In this document: positions 12,733 to 22,195 of the stretch, piece after piece
Position numbering within the stretch: position 1 is the stretch's first letter
Layout: each line of letters begins with the position of its first letter
Made by a program: the position numbers and the translations under genes
The notes under the pieces: model-generated
Databases searched by the model: none
What the model saw: the letters and a program-made list of their open reading frames with translations, nothing else
What the model was told of the DNA's origin: nothing
Source of the DNA: Brenneria sp. hezel4-2-4
GTDB lineage: Bacteria; Pseudomonadota; Gammaproteobacteria; Enterobacterales; Enterobacteriaceae
Direction: 5' to 3'
Length of the DNA stretch: 64,000 nucleotides
Assembly (NCBI RefSeq): GCF_013155275.1
Contig: NZ_JABJXS010000006.1
Location: forward strand, 62,001 to 126,000

Positions 12733-13191
12733 CTATAGTGATAAGTCCTGCAACCGCTCAGACAACGGTTCCTGAGTCGATTGTTCAGCGTCGATATCTT
12801 CCTTGACCTGTTGATACCAAGTCTGTTCATCCCACAGTTCGAACTTGTTGAACTGCCCGACCAGCATCACTTCTTTTGTAAGGCCTGCGTGTTGCCGCAA
12901 CGTACCGGCAATTAATAAACGTCCCGCGTTATCCATCTGACATTCACTGGCATGCCCCAATAACAAACGCTGAACGCGACGTTCGGCGGGGTTCATACTC
13001 GACAGACGAGAAAGTTTCTGTTCGATGATTTCCCACTCAGGCAAGGGATAAAGCAGCAGGCATGGCTGGTGAAGGTCAATGGTGCAAACCATTTGACCTT
13101 GCGATTCCTCGTTCAGCGTTTCCCGATAACGGGTAGGTACGGCAAGCCGCCCCTTGCTGTCGAGATTAACCAGCGTAGCCCCACGAAACAT
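12733..13191 (-). CDS. mraZ: MraZ, transcriptional repressor of the dcw cluster
   Basis: AbrB/SpoVT-like ring-forming DNA-binding protein that represses its own operon. The 152-residue length is that of E. coli MraZ. The two tandem MraZ domains each show a conserved D-x-K/A-G-R pattern ([15 protein letters not shown] near residues 9-23 and [14 protein letters not shown] near 86-99). It is the first gene of the dcw run. Its own predicted operator lies 30-56 nt upstream of the ATG. Confidence 0.98.
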   Translation of the reverse strand: MFRGATLVNLDSKGRLAVPTRYRETLNEESQGQMVCTIDLHQPCLLLYPLPEWEIIEQKLSRLSSMNPAERRVQRLLLGHASECQMDNAGRLLIAGTLRQHAGLTKEVMLVGQFNKFELWDEQTWYQQVKEDIDAEQSTQEPLSERLQDLSL

Positions 13192-13220
13192 GCCTGAGTT
13201 ACCCCTCCATAACCTTTTTC

Positions 13221-13247
13221 ACCACTTTATCCCACAAATTCCCACAT
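13221..13247 (-). promoter_or_regulatory. MraZ operator (direct TGTGGGA repeats)
   Basis: Read on the minus strand, two perfect TGTGGGA boxes at 13241-13247 and 13231-13237 are followed by a degenerate AGTGGTG box at 13221-13227, each 10 bp apart. Repeats of TGGG at one helical turn upstream of mraZ are the known MraZ-binding pattern in E. coli and other bacteria. The boxes lie just downstream of the predicted -10, which fits repression. Confidence 0.85.
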
Positions 13248-13252
13248 TGAAG

Positions 13253-13282
13253 AGTGTACGGAGGGTATGAAAACCTTGTCAA
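13253..13282 (-). promoter_or_regulatory. Sigma-70 promoter of the dcw cluster (Pmra)
   Basis: On the minus strand a perfect -35 TTGACA (13277-13282) is followed by an 18-nt spacer and a -10 TACACT (13253-13258). The spacer text resembles the E. coli Pmra promoter as I remember it. This would drive the whole mraZ-to-ddlB run. Confidence 0.8.
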
Positions 13283-13320
13283 GCCAGAGCGGACGTGCTT
13301 TGGAATTATTTCTGTATGAA

Positions 13321-14068
13321 TTTGGGTCGGCCTGAAGGAAAAAAGAATAAGGATGGATAATTAATAAAGATTAAGGTCATGAAAATTTGAGAGAAATTCA
13401 CGGGCGGAATAACATTTCCCCGAGATATAGCTATAAATTTTCGTTGGTGAATTATTTTTATTGTCACAGACTGATACTAAATATAAATGTTTCCGGAATA
13501 ATCTTAGCTGGCCGCAAGCCTTGCATGGCAAGGCTTTCACCGTTCGGCGCAATTATACTGCTGTTGTTAACACTTGTTCAATGTCACAGTTTTACCAACA
13601 ACATCATCGTTTCTCTATTAATCGCCCGGTTTACCTTAATTTACGTTTTCTTCCTCGCCAGGTTCGTTACTAAAAAAAGAAAAACCCCGGTTTGCCTGGA
13701 ACAAACTAATTAGCGTCTTTGGCCTTCGGCTGACGACGATGTAAAAGACCCCGGTATTATTCCGTCATTTATCATTACGGCATTACTCCCCTCTTTATAT
13801 GCATGTTTTCATTGCCCGCCGGGCCGCCTGTACCTAAAAAACCAACTCATTGTTTATAAACATATTTATTCCCCACCTCGCGATAAATGAGCGAATCAAT
13901 GCATTGGCAAAAATAAAGTAGCGAGAAGGATGAAAAAACTGCGAAAAATAAATATTTTTAGCTACTTATTAATCAATAAAGCAGTGATGTAAACTACGTG
14001 AAATTTCAAAAGCAAAATAAAAAACCATCATTAAGATTTTTCTCTGATTTTTATTCGCCAACAAAAAA
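13321..14068. other. Gene-poor AT-rich spacer between mraZ and alaE
   Basis: No convincing gene is seen in this stretch of about 750 bp. Three overlapping ORFs of 63-108 codons on both strands lack credible start signals and conserved motifs. The sequence is AT-rich, carries a perfect 12-bp palindrome TGTTTATAAACA at about 13852-13863, and its right end should hold the alaE promoter. In E. coli the equivalent interval between cra and mraZ has no alaE or helicase unit, so this may be the edge of an insertion. Confidence 0.5.
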
Positions 14069-14082
14069 CGGAGTCATTGGGT

Positions 14083-14526
14083 ATGCATTTTTCCCCAACA
14101 TCACGGTTACGCAGCGCAACGGCGGATACGTTCGCCTTGGTTATTTACTGCTTCATTACCGGTATGGTGATTGAGATCGGGCTTTCAGGCATGAGTTTTG
14201 AGCAGTCTTTCTCTTCGCGTCTGCTGTCTATTCCGGTCAACATCGTCATTGCCTGGCCCTATGGTATTTATCGTGATCGCGTACTCAGCTTCGCCAAACG
14301 CCATGGCCCAAGACACTTTTTAGCACGCAACCTTGCCGATCTGTTGGCATACGTCAGTTTTCAGTCTCCGGTTTATGCCGCCATTCTTTGGACTATCGGG
14401 GCTGATTCAGCGCAAATACTGACCGCCGTTACCAGCAATGCGGCGATCTCAATGGCGATGGGTGTGCTATATGGGTATTTTCTGGAATATTGCCGCCGGT
14501 TATTCCGGGTCGCCATCTCCGGGTAA
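14083..14526 (+). CDS. alaE: L-alanine exporter AlaE
   Basis: Small inner-membrane exporter that removes excess L-alanine. The 147-residue product aligns along its length with E. coli Ala[66 protein letters not shown], and a terminal [12 protein letters not shown]. Four hydrophobic segments are evident. The ATG at 14083 is preferred over the upstream TTG at 14077 because a CGGAG Shine-Dalgarno (14069-14073) is 9 nt from the ATG. In E. coli alaE lies elsewhere, so its place between mraZ and cra is a relocation. Confidence 0.93.
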   Translation: MHFSPTSRLRSATADTFALVIYCFITGMVIEIGLSGMSFEQSFSSRLLSIPVNIVIAWPYGIYRDRVLSFAKRHGPRHFLARNLADLLAYVSFQSPVYAAILWTIGADSAQILTAVTSNAAISMAMGVLYGYFLEYCRRLFRVAISG

Positions 14527-14549
14527 CGGCCGTTACCCTCGGATATATA

Positions 14550-15071
14550 TCACTCTCGGGATAGGGTTTTCCGGCGCAATTTGGCAAGCTGCGTCATGAG
14601 GCGACCACGCTTCAGGCCGGACAGATTATCGATAAGCGATCGCCCATCCAAATGATCGATTTCGTGCTGTAGGCACACGGCCAACTCACCGCCCGCTTCA
14701 ATTTCCTGCTTCGCGCCATCCAGATCGAAAAAGGAGACCGTCACCCGTTTTGCCCGCTCCGCCGGCATTGGGTGGTCAGGAATAGAAGAACACAGTTCCA
14801 GATGCGCCGTTTTCTCTTCTGAATATTGAGTTATTTGCGGGTTAATCAACGCCAGACGCTGGCGTTTTCCCTGTTCGTCGGCCATATCGATCGCCACAAT
14901 ACGCTGCGGAATGCCAAGCTGGATCGCGGCAAGCCCCGAGTCTTTCATCGCATCAATCACGGCAAACATACGCGCCACCACCGCTTTAACGTTATCATCA
15001 ATGGTTTCGACGTCGCGGGAAACCTGATTCATCCGCCGATCGTCGATCCATAGCACATCAGTTGCGTCCAT
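14550..15071 (-). CDS. Divergent peptide deformylase homologue
   Basis: Peptide deformylase fold metalloenzyme homologue of 173 residues. Motif 1 is SGLAAIQLG (canonical GxGLAAxQ; residues 45-53). Motif 2 is ELCSS instead of EGCLS but keeps the metal-ligand cysteine C94. Motif 3 QHEIDHLDG keeps H136, E137 and H140. The metal site therefore looks intact while the substrate-pocket Gly and Leu of motif 2 are replaced. The ATG at 15071 has a GGAGAG site 5 nt upstream; a longer reading frame to 15158 is not needed. It overlaps the end of the helicase gene by 14 nt, so the two are probably co-translated. It is not the housekeeping def, which sits by fmt in enterics. Confidence 0.85.
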   Translation of the reverse strand: MDATDVLWIDDRRMNQVSRDVETIDDNVKAVVARMFAVIDAMKDSGLAAIQLGIPQRIVAIDMADEQGKRQRLALINPQITQYSEEKTAHLELCSSIPDHPMPAERAKRVTVSFFDLDGAKQEIEAGGELAVCLQHEIDHLDGRSLIDNLSGLKRGRLMTQLAKLRRKTLSRE

Positions 15072-16311
15072 TATTCTCTCCGTTAATACCTGTCTTTTGC
15101 TGTAGCGACATAAGCTTTGTGCGCAGCTTTTCATCATGCGCGTAGAGGTAGAGACCATAAATGGCCCGAGTCATCAGCACATTGATGGCGTTAAGCATAA
15201 TGCGCACCTTCACCTCATCAACGTTATCCACCTGGGATTGCCCCTGAAAGGCCGCGCTGTCTTCATATTCAGCAGGATTGAGGGCAATCTCCCCGCGGCG
15301 ATCATCCCACGTCACCGACGGCCCCAGAATCAGGCCGACATAGTTCAGGTCAAATCCCTGAACGGTGTACACCGAACCAACTTCATCTATCGTGTCTGCG
15401 CGCTCCGCCCAGGGCAATCGCTCGGTGGGTTTCGAGCGATCCCAGCGCAGGCGGAATTTCCCCTCTTCAATAAAATAATCCTGCCCGTCCAGCCGATAGG
15501 GATAGTCATAGGTTGACAGCATTCGCGCCAGACCGCCGGAAGCGTTTTTATCTTTTATTACTTCATACATAGCCTGCGCATCATCAAATATCCTGATGTC
15601 GAAAGCCTGTTCCCTGCCGGAGGTATTGGTTGATGGCAAAGGCAGCAGCCTGCGCTGACAAAAACAACGGATCCAGTGTTGCGTTGCCGCATCGGCCCGC
15701 ATTCTGAACTGATGGCGCAGCACGTGGACCTCATGCGGCCAGCGGGCCATGATGCGCGACAGATCGCTTTCACGCCACAGGCTCTTGAATTTCAACACCT
15801 GCTGTTCATCAAAAACCAATACCACGATACGGGCCAGGCGAATAATCTCATCCAGATGATTATCCTGAAAAAAATGATTATACCTATCGCGCCGGGTCAG
15901 CAGCAGATGCGCTTCGTCAACCAGAACGATATCGGCCCTTGAACCGCGTTTATCCATTCGGTTGATAAAGGTGGTTGGCCGCTCATAATCTTTTTTTCTC
16001 AGGCCGGGCTGATTATCCGTCGCATTTTTATAGGCTTTAAGCATTTCGGGATGGTTGACGAGCAAATAGTTTTCGCTGCCATAAAGAGGATGCTGCGGCC
16101 GCAGGCGGGCACGGGTTTGCAGGTCGCAAAATAGGTTATTCAATAAAACGCTTTTGCCGGTTCCGGCTTCGCCGTGGATAACAAAGAAAGCATGGGTATC
16201 CTGTGCGTGCGCGTTCAGGAAGTCCTCGACGCTGCGCTTTAAAATATGCTGTTCATGCGAAAGGTTTTTTTCTGGCGATAGTTTGAAGCTGGCCTGATTA
16301 ATGTCTGACAT
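15058..16311 (-). CDS. DUF2075 / Schlafen-group-3-type P-loop helicase
   Basis: Superfamily 1-like ATPase of 417 residues. Walker A is GEAGTGKS (47-54), Walker B is IVLVDEAHLLL (128-138), a motif III-like VFDEQQVL lies near 167, then RHQFRMR, SVYTVQGFDLNYVGLILG (motif V-like) and VLMTRAIYGLYLY (motif VI-like). This order is that of DUF2075 proteins, which are related to the helicase half of Schlafen proteins. No nuclease domain is fused. The start at 16311 has no obvious Shine-Dalgarno. It is paired with the deformylase homologue by a 14-nt overlap. The biological role is unknown to me; defence or translation-linked stress are guesses. Confidence 0.8.
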   Translation of the reverse strand: MSDINQASFKLSPEKNLSHEQHILKRSVEDFLNAHAQDTHAFFVIHGEAGTGKSVLLNNLFCDLQTRARLRPQHPLYGSENYLLVNHPEMLKAYKNATDNQPGLRKKDYERPTTFINRMDKRGSRADIVLVDEAHLLLTRRDRYNHFFQDNHLDEIIRLARIVVLVFDEQQVLKFKSLWRESDLSRIMARWPHEVHVLRHQFRMRADAATQHWIRCFCQRRLLPLPSTNTSGREQAFDIRIFDDAQAMYEVIKDKNASGGLARMLSTYDYPYRLDGQDYFIEEGKFRLRWDRSKPTERLPWAERADTIDEVGSVYTVQGFDLNYVGLILGPSVTWDDRRGEIALNPAEYEDSAAFQGQSQVDNVDEVKVRIMLNAINVLMTRAIYGLYLYAHDEKLRTKLMSLQQKTGINGENNGRN

Positions 16312-16366
16312 GTTAACTGACTGATTTATTAAGAATTCAGATTCTGCGTCTTTTCAATTGCAAGCA

Positions 16367-16394
16367 GGCGCCATACGTTTCGGTCATATGGCGC
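16367..16394 (-). terminator. Inverted repeat after cra, possible terminator
   Basis: GCGCCATA and TATGGCGC arms (about 16368-16375 and 16387-16394) flank an 11-nt loop just past the cra stop. On the minus strand no strong U-run follows, so termination is uncertain; it could also be an mRNA 3'-end-stabilising hairpin. Confidence 0.45.
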
Positions 16395-16409
16395 AATAAA
16401 AGCGAGAAG

Positions 16410-17414
16410 TTAACGCCGACTGAGCGAACCCCGGCGATAAAGGTTACGGCGAATACGGTTAAGCCCCGGTTTCGGCCTGTTGGGTTCATCCAGACTCGCC
16501 AGCACCAGTTCCAGCACCCGTTCAGCCACCTCACGATGGCGCTGAGCGACAGACAAAACCGGGCATTCCAGGAAATCCAGCAGCTCATTATCGCCAAAGG
16601 TGGCAATCGCCAGATTACTCGGCAGCCGCCCGCTCTGCTTCAGCGTGACATCCATTACGCCCTGTAAAAGGGAGAAAGAGGTGGTGAATAGCGCTTTGGG
16701 CATAGGATGGTGCTTAAGATACTCGGCAAATACCCCTGCCGCCGCTACACGCTCATAGCTATTGGCATACAGATAATGCACTTCCCGCGGATCGCCGGCC
16801 CAGGCCTGACGAAACCCCTGTTCACGCAGGAAACTGACGGAAAGTTCCGGCAACGCGCCCAGATAAAGAATGGATTCCGCCGGCACTTTTCGGAGTTCTT
16901 GCGCCAGCATTTCAGCATCTTCAAGATCGGCGCCCACCACGCTGGTGAAGTGCTCACGATCCAACGCCCGATCCAGAGCGATAATAGGCAAGCCATCTCT
17001 CGCCCAACGCTGATAAAACGGGTGCTCAGGCGGTAATGCCGTTGATACGATGATCGCATCGACCTGACGCTGCAACAGATGTTCGATGCAGCGCATTTCG
17101 TTGTCCGGTTGATCTTCAGAACAGGCAATCAGCAGTTGATATCCGCGTTGCCGCGCCTGACGCTCCAGATAATTGGCAATCCGCGTGTAGCTGGTATTTT
17201 CCAAATCGGGAATAACCAAGCCAATAGAGCGCGTGCGTCCGGCACGTAATCCAGCGGCGACGGCATTGGGATGATAATTGTGCTCCCTGACCACGGCCAT
17301 GACTTTCTCAACGGTCTTATCGCTGACGCGATACTGCTTGGCTTTGCCGTTGATCACATAGCTGGCGGTAGTGCGTGAAACACCCGCAAGACGCGCGATT
17401 TCATCCAGTTTCAC
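16410..17414 (-). CDS. cra: Catabolite repressor/activator Cra (FruR)
   Basis: LacI/GalR-family regulator of carbon flux that responds to fructose phosphates. The 334 residues have an N-terminal helix-turn-helix ([20 protein letters not shown]) and hinge helix ([15 protein letters not shown]), both essentially identical to E. coli Cra, followed by the periplasmic-binding-like effector domain. It carries its own upstream region after the ilvH terminator. Cra target genes elsewhere would include glycolytic and gluconeogenic operons; nothing in this window can be shown to be a target. Confidence 0.98.
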   Translation of the reverse strand: MKLDEIARLAGVSRTTASYVINGKAKQYRVSDKTVEKVMAVVREHNYHPNAVAAGLRAGRTRSIGLVIPDLENTSYTRIANYLERQARQRGYQLLIACSEDQPDNEMRCIEHLLQRQVDAIIVSTALPPEHPFYQRWARDGLPIIALDRALDREHFTSVVGADLEDAEMLAQELRKVPAESILYLGALPELSVSFLREQGFRQAWAGDPREVHYLYANSYERVAAAGVFAEYLKHHPMPKALFTTSFSLLQGVMDVTLKQSGRLPSNLAIATFGDNELLDFLECPVLSVAQRHREVAERVLELVLASLDEPNRPKPGLNRIRRNLYRRGSLSRR

Positions 17415-17523
17415 GATAACCCCTTAGTAAGCCGGATAAATAAAAAAGAGCGATGTCCATAAACTCGTCATGGATATCGACTAGATCTAACAGCAGAAGC
17501 GACTGAACGGCAACCGCTTTTAT

Positions 17524-17600
17524 CACATACTCGTCATACTTCAAGTTACAGATGCATTGGCCGCTCTCATTGCCGCAACTCGAATGATTGAGAGTATACA
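17524..17600. repeat. Short dispersed-type repeat with ATACTC/GAGTAT ends
   Basis: The segment begins ATACTCGTCATACTTCAAGT and ends in GAGTAT, giving 6-bp inverted ends (17527-17532 and 17592-17597) around about 55 bp. The core TCATACTTCAAGTTnCA with a following GCnTTGGC resembles a short non-coding repeat that I have seen scattered in intergenic regions of Yersinia, Serratia and Pectobacterium relatives. It lies upstream of cra. Copy number cannot be assessed from this window. Confidence 0.5.
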
Positions 17601-17620
17601 TAGGTTATAGACGGAAAAAT

Positions 17621-17651
17621 TAAGAGGCCCGACGTTATTATCGGGCCTCTT
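17621..17651 (-). terminator. Rho-independent terminator of ilvIH
   Basis: Stem arms AAGAGGCCCGA and its complement (about 17622-17632 and 17641-17651) surround a short loop. On the minus strand the stem is followed by AATTTTT. The position 27 nt past the ilvH stop fits termination of the ilvIH transcript and separates it from cra. Confidence 0.85.
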
Positions 17652-17677
17652 AAACCAAAAATCAGCGAAAAATACCC

Positions 17678-18169
17678 TTAACGCATGATCTTATCACCGC
17701 GGGATACGCCGACGATCCCGGAACGCGCCACTTCCACAATCTCCGCCACTTCACGCACGGCGTTAAGAAACGCATCCAGTTTATCGCTGGTTCCGGCCAA
17801 CTGAACGGTGTAAAGCGAGGCGGTGACATCCACAATCTGGCCGCGGAAAATCTCAGCGCAACGTTTGACCTCTTCACGGCCATAGCCCGTCGCCTGTAGT
17901 TTCACCAGCATGATTTCGCGCTCGACGTGAGACCCCTGCCCCAGTTCGCTGACGCGCAACACATCCACCAGCTTATGCAGTTGCTTCTCAATCTGCTCCA
18001 GCACTTTTTCGTCGCCGACGGTTTGAATGGTCATCCGCGACAGCGTCGGATCGTCAGTGGGGGCGACCGTCAAACTTTCAATGTTGTAGCCCCGTTGCGA
18101 GAACAGGCCGACGACACGCGACAATGCGCCTGATTCATTTTCAAGTAATACCGATAAAATCCGCCGCAT
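17678..18169 (-). CDS. ilvH: Acetolactate synthase III small (regulatory) subunit
   Basis: Regulatory subunit that confers valine feedback inhibition on IlvI. The 163 residues from the ATG at 18169 ([20 protein letters not shown]) match E. coli in length and start. The N-terminal ACT domain spans about 1-80; a C-terminal ACT-like domain follows. A 10-codon longer frame exists but overlaps ilvI and lacks support. The gene starts 2 nt after the ilvI stop. Confidence 0.98.
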   Translation of the reverse strand: MRRILSVLLENESGALSRVVGLFSQRGYNIESLTVAPTDDPTLSRMTIQTVGDEKVLEQIEKQLHKLVDVLRVSELGQGSHVEREIMLVKLQATGYGREEVKRCAEIFRGQIVDVTASLYTVQLAGTSDKLDAFLNAVREVAEIVEVARSGIVGVSRGDKIMR

Positions 18170-18171
18170 GA

Positions 18172-19890
18172 TCAGGTTCTCTCCGTTTTGCTTAGCCACA
18201 TTTCGTCCATCCCGCCGCCACGGATCTGCATGGGGTAAACATGCTCGCTGCTGTCAATGTTGACATCCACGAACACCAGTCGGTTTTTCTGCGCCAGCGC
18301 CTGCGCCAGCTTGCTTTCCAGTTCATCGGGGGTATCAATGGAAATGCCGACATGCCCGTAAGCCTCCGCCAGCTTGACGAAATCAGGCAGCGATTCCATA
18401 TAGGAACTGGAATGGCGACCGGAATAAATCATGTCCTGCCACTGTTTGACCATGCCGAGGAAACGGTTATTCAGGTTAACCACCACGATGGGCAGGTTGT
18501 ATTGCAACGCCGTAGAAAGCTCTTGAATATTCATCTGAATACTGCCGTCGCCCGTCACGCAAATCACGGTCTCTTCCGGCAACGCCAGCTTAATCCCCAG
18601 CGCGGCGGGCAGGCCGAATCCCATGGTGCCCAGGCCGCCGGAGTTGACCCAGCGGCGCGGTAAATCAAAAGGATAATAAAGCGCGGCAAACATCTGATGC
18701 TGACCGACGTCCGATGCGACATAAGCATTACCGCCAGTCAACTGATACAGCGTTTCGATTACCGCCTGCGGCTTGATCTTGTCGCCGTCCGTGCTGTATT
18801 TCAGGCATTGACGGGAGCGCCATTGTTCGATGTTCTGCCACCAGTCGCGCAACGCATCAAACTGTTGCGGCGCGCCATCCTGCGCCAGTAGCTCCAGCAT
18901 CAGGGTTAATACCTGTTTGGCGTCGCCCACGATCGGAATATCGGCATTCACGGTTTTGGAGATCGAAGCCGGATCGATATCAATGTGCAATACGGTGGCG
19001 TCAGGGCAGTATTTCGCCAGATTATTGGTGGTGCGATCGTCAAAACGCACGCCGACGGCGAAAATCACATCGGCATTATGCATCGCCATATTGGCTTCAT
19101 ACGTACCATGCATGCCGAGCATTCCCAACGATTGACGATGCGTTCCCGGAAAGCCGCCCAATCCCATCAGTGAACTGGCTACCGGCAGATTGAGCTTTTC
19201 CGCCAGCGCCAGCAGTTGCTGATGACAACCTGAATTGATCACGCCGCCGCCGCTGTAGATAATCGGTTTTTCCGCCGCCAGCAGCGTTTGCAACGCGCGC
19301 CGAATCTGCCCTTTGTGTCCCTGTACCGTCGGGTTATAGGAACGCATGCTGACATGATCGGGGTAAGCATAAGGCAGTTTGTTGACGGGGTTCATCACAT
19401 CTTTCGGTAAATCCACCACCACCGGGCCGGGACGGCCGCTGGATGCCAGATAAAAGGCTTTTTTCAGTATCGTCGGAACATCTTCCGCCTGTTTGACCAG
19501 AAAGCTGTGCTTGACGATGGGCCGGGAAATTCCCACCATGTCGCATTCCTGAAAGGCATCATAACCAATCAGCGATGTCGCAACCTGACCGGAGAGCACC
19601 ACCATCGGAATCGAGTCCATATAAGCGGTGGCGATACCGGTAATGGCGTTGGTCGCGCCGGGGCCGGAGGTCACCAGCACCACGCCGACCTCGCCGGTCG
19701 CGCGCGCATAGCCATCGGCCATATGTACGGCGCCTTGCTCATGACGCACCAAAATATGTTCAATACCGCCAACCGTATGCAAGGCATCGTAAATATCCAG
19801 CACCGCACCGCCGGGATAACCGAATACATGTTTTACGCCCTGATCGATTAACGATCGGACCACCATCTCGGCGCCTGACAACATCTCCAT
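18172..19890 (-). CDS. ilvI: Acetolactate synthase III large (catalytic) subunit
   Basis: Thiamine-diphosphate enzyme that condenses pyruvate with pyruvate or 2-oxobutyrate in valine, leucine and isoleucine synthesis. The start [18 protein letters not shown] at 19890 is that of E. coli IlvI and has an AGAGG site 8 nt upstream; a frame 16 codons longer is unlikely. The 572 residues show the N-terminal PYR domain with the catalytic Glu in [15 protein letters not shown], a central FAD-type domain, and the TPP-binding [11 protein letters not shown] near the C-terminus. It forms an operon with ilvH. In E. coli the upstream region is Lrp-controlled; this is plausible but not shown here. Confidence 0.97.
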   Translation of the reverse strand: MEMLSGAEMVVRSLIDQGVKHVFGYPGGAVLDIYDALHTVGGIEHILVRHEQGAVHMADGYARATGEVGVVLVTSGPGATNAITGIATAYMDSIPMVVLSGQVATSLIGYDAFQECDMVGISRPIVKHSFLVKQAEDVPTILKKAFYLASSGRPGPVVVDLPKDVMNPVNKLPYAYPDHVSMRSYNPTVQGHKGQIRRALQTLLAAEKPIIYSGGGVINSGCHQQLLALAEKLNLPVASSLMGLGGFPGTHRQSLGMLGMHGTYEANMAMHNADVIFAVGVRFDDRTTNNLAKYCPDATVLHIDIDPASISKTVNADIPIVGDAKQVLTLMLELLAQDGAPQQFDALRDWWQNIEQWRSRQCLKYSTDGDKIKPQAVIETLYQLTGGNAYVASDVGQHQMFAALYYPFDLPRRWVNSGGLGTMGFGLPAALGIKLALPEETVICVTGDGSIQMNIQELSTALQYNLPIVVVNLNNRFLGMVKQWQDMIYSGRHSSSYMESLPDFVKLAEAYGHVGISIDTPDELESKLAQALAQKNRLVFVDVNIDSSEHVYPMQIRGGGMDEMWLSKTERT

Positions 19891-20158
19891 GGGTTTGCCT
19901 CTTAATACAACAGGGTTTGAAATATAACCAATCAACATAACGTGAGATTATGACTCAGGCAAACGACAAAAAACCACCATGCCATACGGTTATCATGGGG
20001 AATACATCGTAGGCGGAACCAGAACTAAGATAAAACACCAAAAAGTGGCCTTTGCGCCTGAAGTATCTTCCACAAAAGCCATAAATTACGGCGCGAAATC
20101 TTGAGACTAAAAACCAACGCGCATCCTCAGACAAAACCATTTCCCGCCACGGACGTCA

Positions 20159-21964
20159 TCATGAGTCAGAATACATGGCATCAATTTCCAACTGATAACG
20201 CTGATGAATCACCTTACGACGCAGCTTCAATGTTGGGGTCAACTCCCCTTCTTCCATCGAAAACGGCGCTGACAGCAAAGTGAACTTTTTCACCTGTTCA
20301 ACGCGGGATAGCTCTTTTTGCATTTCGCGCAGGCGCTGTTCAAACATCTCGATAATATGGCTGTGACGCAGCAGTTCCATACGATCGTGATATTTCAAAT
20401 TGGCGGAGCGGGCGTACTCTTCCAGCGCGTCAAAACAGGGAACGATCAGCGCCGACACGTATTTGCGCGCATCGGCAATCACCGCTACCTGCTCAATAAA
20501 CCGATCCTGCCCCAGCGTGCCTTCCAGATGTTGCGGCGCGATGTATTTCCCGCCAGAGGTTTTCATCAGATCTTTCAGCCGCTCGGTAATAAACAAATTG
20601 CCCTGAGCATCCAACTCCCCGGCATCGCCGGTTTTTAGCCAGCCATCAGCGGTAAACGCTTCAGCCGTTTCCTGCGGACGATGGAAGTAACCGCGCATCA
20701 CCGTCGCGCCACGCACCTGAATTTCATTATCCGCGCCGATCCGCACGTCAATTTCCGGTAAGGGCGTGCCAATCGAGCCAAGCCGGAAATTCTCTTCTTC
20801 CCAGCAGGACACCGTGGCGCAGGTTTCGGTCATGCCGTAACCATAGACAATGCGGATCCCCATCGACTGGAAAAACAGGATAATATTGTCATCCAGCCGG
20901 GCGCCGGCGGCGGGCAGGAATCTGACCTGTCCGCCCAGGAGCTGGCGCAATTTATCCAGCACCAGACGGTCGGCATAGCGGTGCATAAGGCGACGCAACG
21001 CGCCAGGTCGCTTACCGGCGCGGCGCAGCAGAAAAACCCGTTGCCCCTGCGCGATAGCCCAGTGAAATAACCGCTGGCGATACCAGGGCGCCTGAGCCAC
21101 TTTTTCATGAATGGCGCTGTAAACTTTTTCATAGAAACGCGGAACGGCGCACATCGTGGTCGGTTTCACCGCCTGCATGGCCGCGCGCACCAGATTGGTA
21201 TCGTTGAGATACACATTCTGCGCCCCGCTGTGCATGATGAAAAAGCTCCAGGCACGTTCAAACACGTGTGACAACGGCAAAAAGCACAGCGACGAGTCCG
21301 TCGCCGATACGCTCAAGCGCTCATCGTGCAGCTTAAGCTGCATCGCCATATTGGCGTAATCCAGCATGACCCCTTTAGGTTCACCCGTGGTGCCCGAGGT
21401 ATAAATCAGCGTAAACAGATCGTTGAGATCGCGGCTGTCGATACGGCTTTGCAGCACATCCTGCCAGAACGCGTCTACCGCCTGAGTTTCAAACTCATGC
21501 AGCGTCACGGCAATATCACAACCGCGCAAATCCACGCCGTCATCCATAACAATGATATTGCGTAATTGAGGACAGGTTTCCCGTAATGCCAGCAGCGCGT
21601 CAAACTGCGCCTGGCCGCCGACAAAAATAGTGCGAATATCGGCATCATTAATAATAAATGCGGCCTGCGCCGGCGTGTTGGTCGCATAGATCGGGACGCT
21701 GATCGCACGCAGGTGCAACATCGCCAGATCGGCCAGCGACCAGTTCATCGAATTATGAGCGAAAATGGCGGCGCGCTCCTGCACATCCAGTCCCTGCGCC
21801 AACAGACCGCAGGCGATTCGCCGAATACGCCTGCCCGCCTGAGACCAGGTAAGCCGCTTTTCGCCGTCCGGCGTCCACTCTCGCAACGCTGCGCGGCCCG
21901 AACAACCTTCAACCTGCTGCTGTATCCGGTGTACTACATGGTATTGCTGTAAATGATTATTCAT
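20159..21964 (-). CDS. Long-chain acyl-CoA synthetase (AMP-forming, FAA1 type)
   Basis: Predicted to activate fatty acids with ATP and CoA. The 601-residue product from the ATG at 21964 (MNNHLQQYHVVHRIQQQVEG) has the adenylate-forming P-loop YTSGTTGEPKGVML, the core YGYGMTETCATVS, and the GWLKTGDAGELDAQGNLFITERLKDLMKTSGGKYIAP block typical of FAA1/FadD15-like enzymes rather than E. coli FadD. The reading frame extends 40 codons further upstream but that part looks non-homologous. The ribosome-binding site is weak. It occupies the place of leuO between ilvI and the leu leader and is divergent from leuABCD. Confidence 0.88.
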   Translation of the reverse strand: MNNHLQQYHVVHRIQQQVEGCSGRAALREWTPDGEKRLTWSQAGRRIRRIACGLLAQGLDVQERAAIFAHNSMNWSLADLAMLHLRAISVPIYATNTPAQAAFIINDADIRTIFVGGQAQFDALLALRETCPQLRNIIVMDDGVDLRGCDIAVTLHEFETQAVDAFWQDVLQSRIDSRDLNDLFTLIYTSGTTGEPKGVMLDYANMAMQLKLHDERLSVSATDSSLCFLPLSHVFERAWSFFIMHSGAQNVYLNDTNLVRAAMQAVKPTTMCAVPRFYEKVYSAIHEKVAQAPWYRQRLFHWAIAQGQRVFLLRRAGKRPGALRRLMHRYADRLVLDKLRQLLGGQVRFLPAAGARLDDNIILFFQSMGIRIVYGYGMTETCATVSCWEEENFRLGSIGTPLPEIDVRIGADNEIQVRGATVMRGYFHRPQETAEAFTADGWLKTGDAGELDAQGNLFITERLKDLMKTSGGKYIAPQHLEGTLGQDRFIEQVAVIADARKYVSALIVPCFDALEEYARSANLKYHDRMELLRHSHIIEMFEQRLREMQKELSRVEQVKKFTLLSAPFSMEEGELTPTLKLRRKVIHQRYQLEIDAMYSDS

Positions 21965-22130
21965 TTGCAAAAGACGACTCACAGAGAAAGTTAACCCGCG
22001 GGCTTCAGCGTACAGCTGTATATTATTTTGGCCGCAGTCTACTGATATGATAGGAAACCGCAACACTCTTTCTGAGCCAGGCAATGGCCGTTGATGGTTT
22101 AATTGACGCCAGTCACACTGAAATCAAGGG

Positions 22131-22159
22131 TTGACATAACCCTGCTAATCAAGTACCAA
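22131..22159 (+). promoter_or_regulatory. Sigma-70 promoter of leuLABCD
   Basis: A perfect -35 TTGACA (22131-22136) is followed by a 17-nt spacer and a -10-like TACCAA (22154-22159). It lies about 37 nt upstream of the leuL start codon, as expected for a leader transcript. Confidence 0.75.
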
Positions 22160-22195
22160 TAGAGAAAGCAAATCAATTTCAGATGACGAGATATC

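Noticed and set aside
13361-13713. Overlapping ORFs of 63-108 codons between mraZ and alaE
   Set aside because: They overlap on opposite strands, have no good ribosome-binding sites and no recognisable motifs; the composition is that of AT-rich spacer.
14077-14082. TTG start for alaE
   Set aside because: The Shine-Dalgarno is only 3 nt away from the TTG but 9 nt from the ATG at 14083, and the family begins at the latter.
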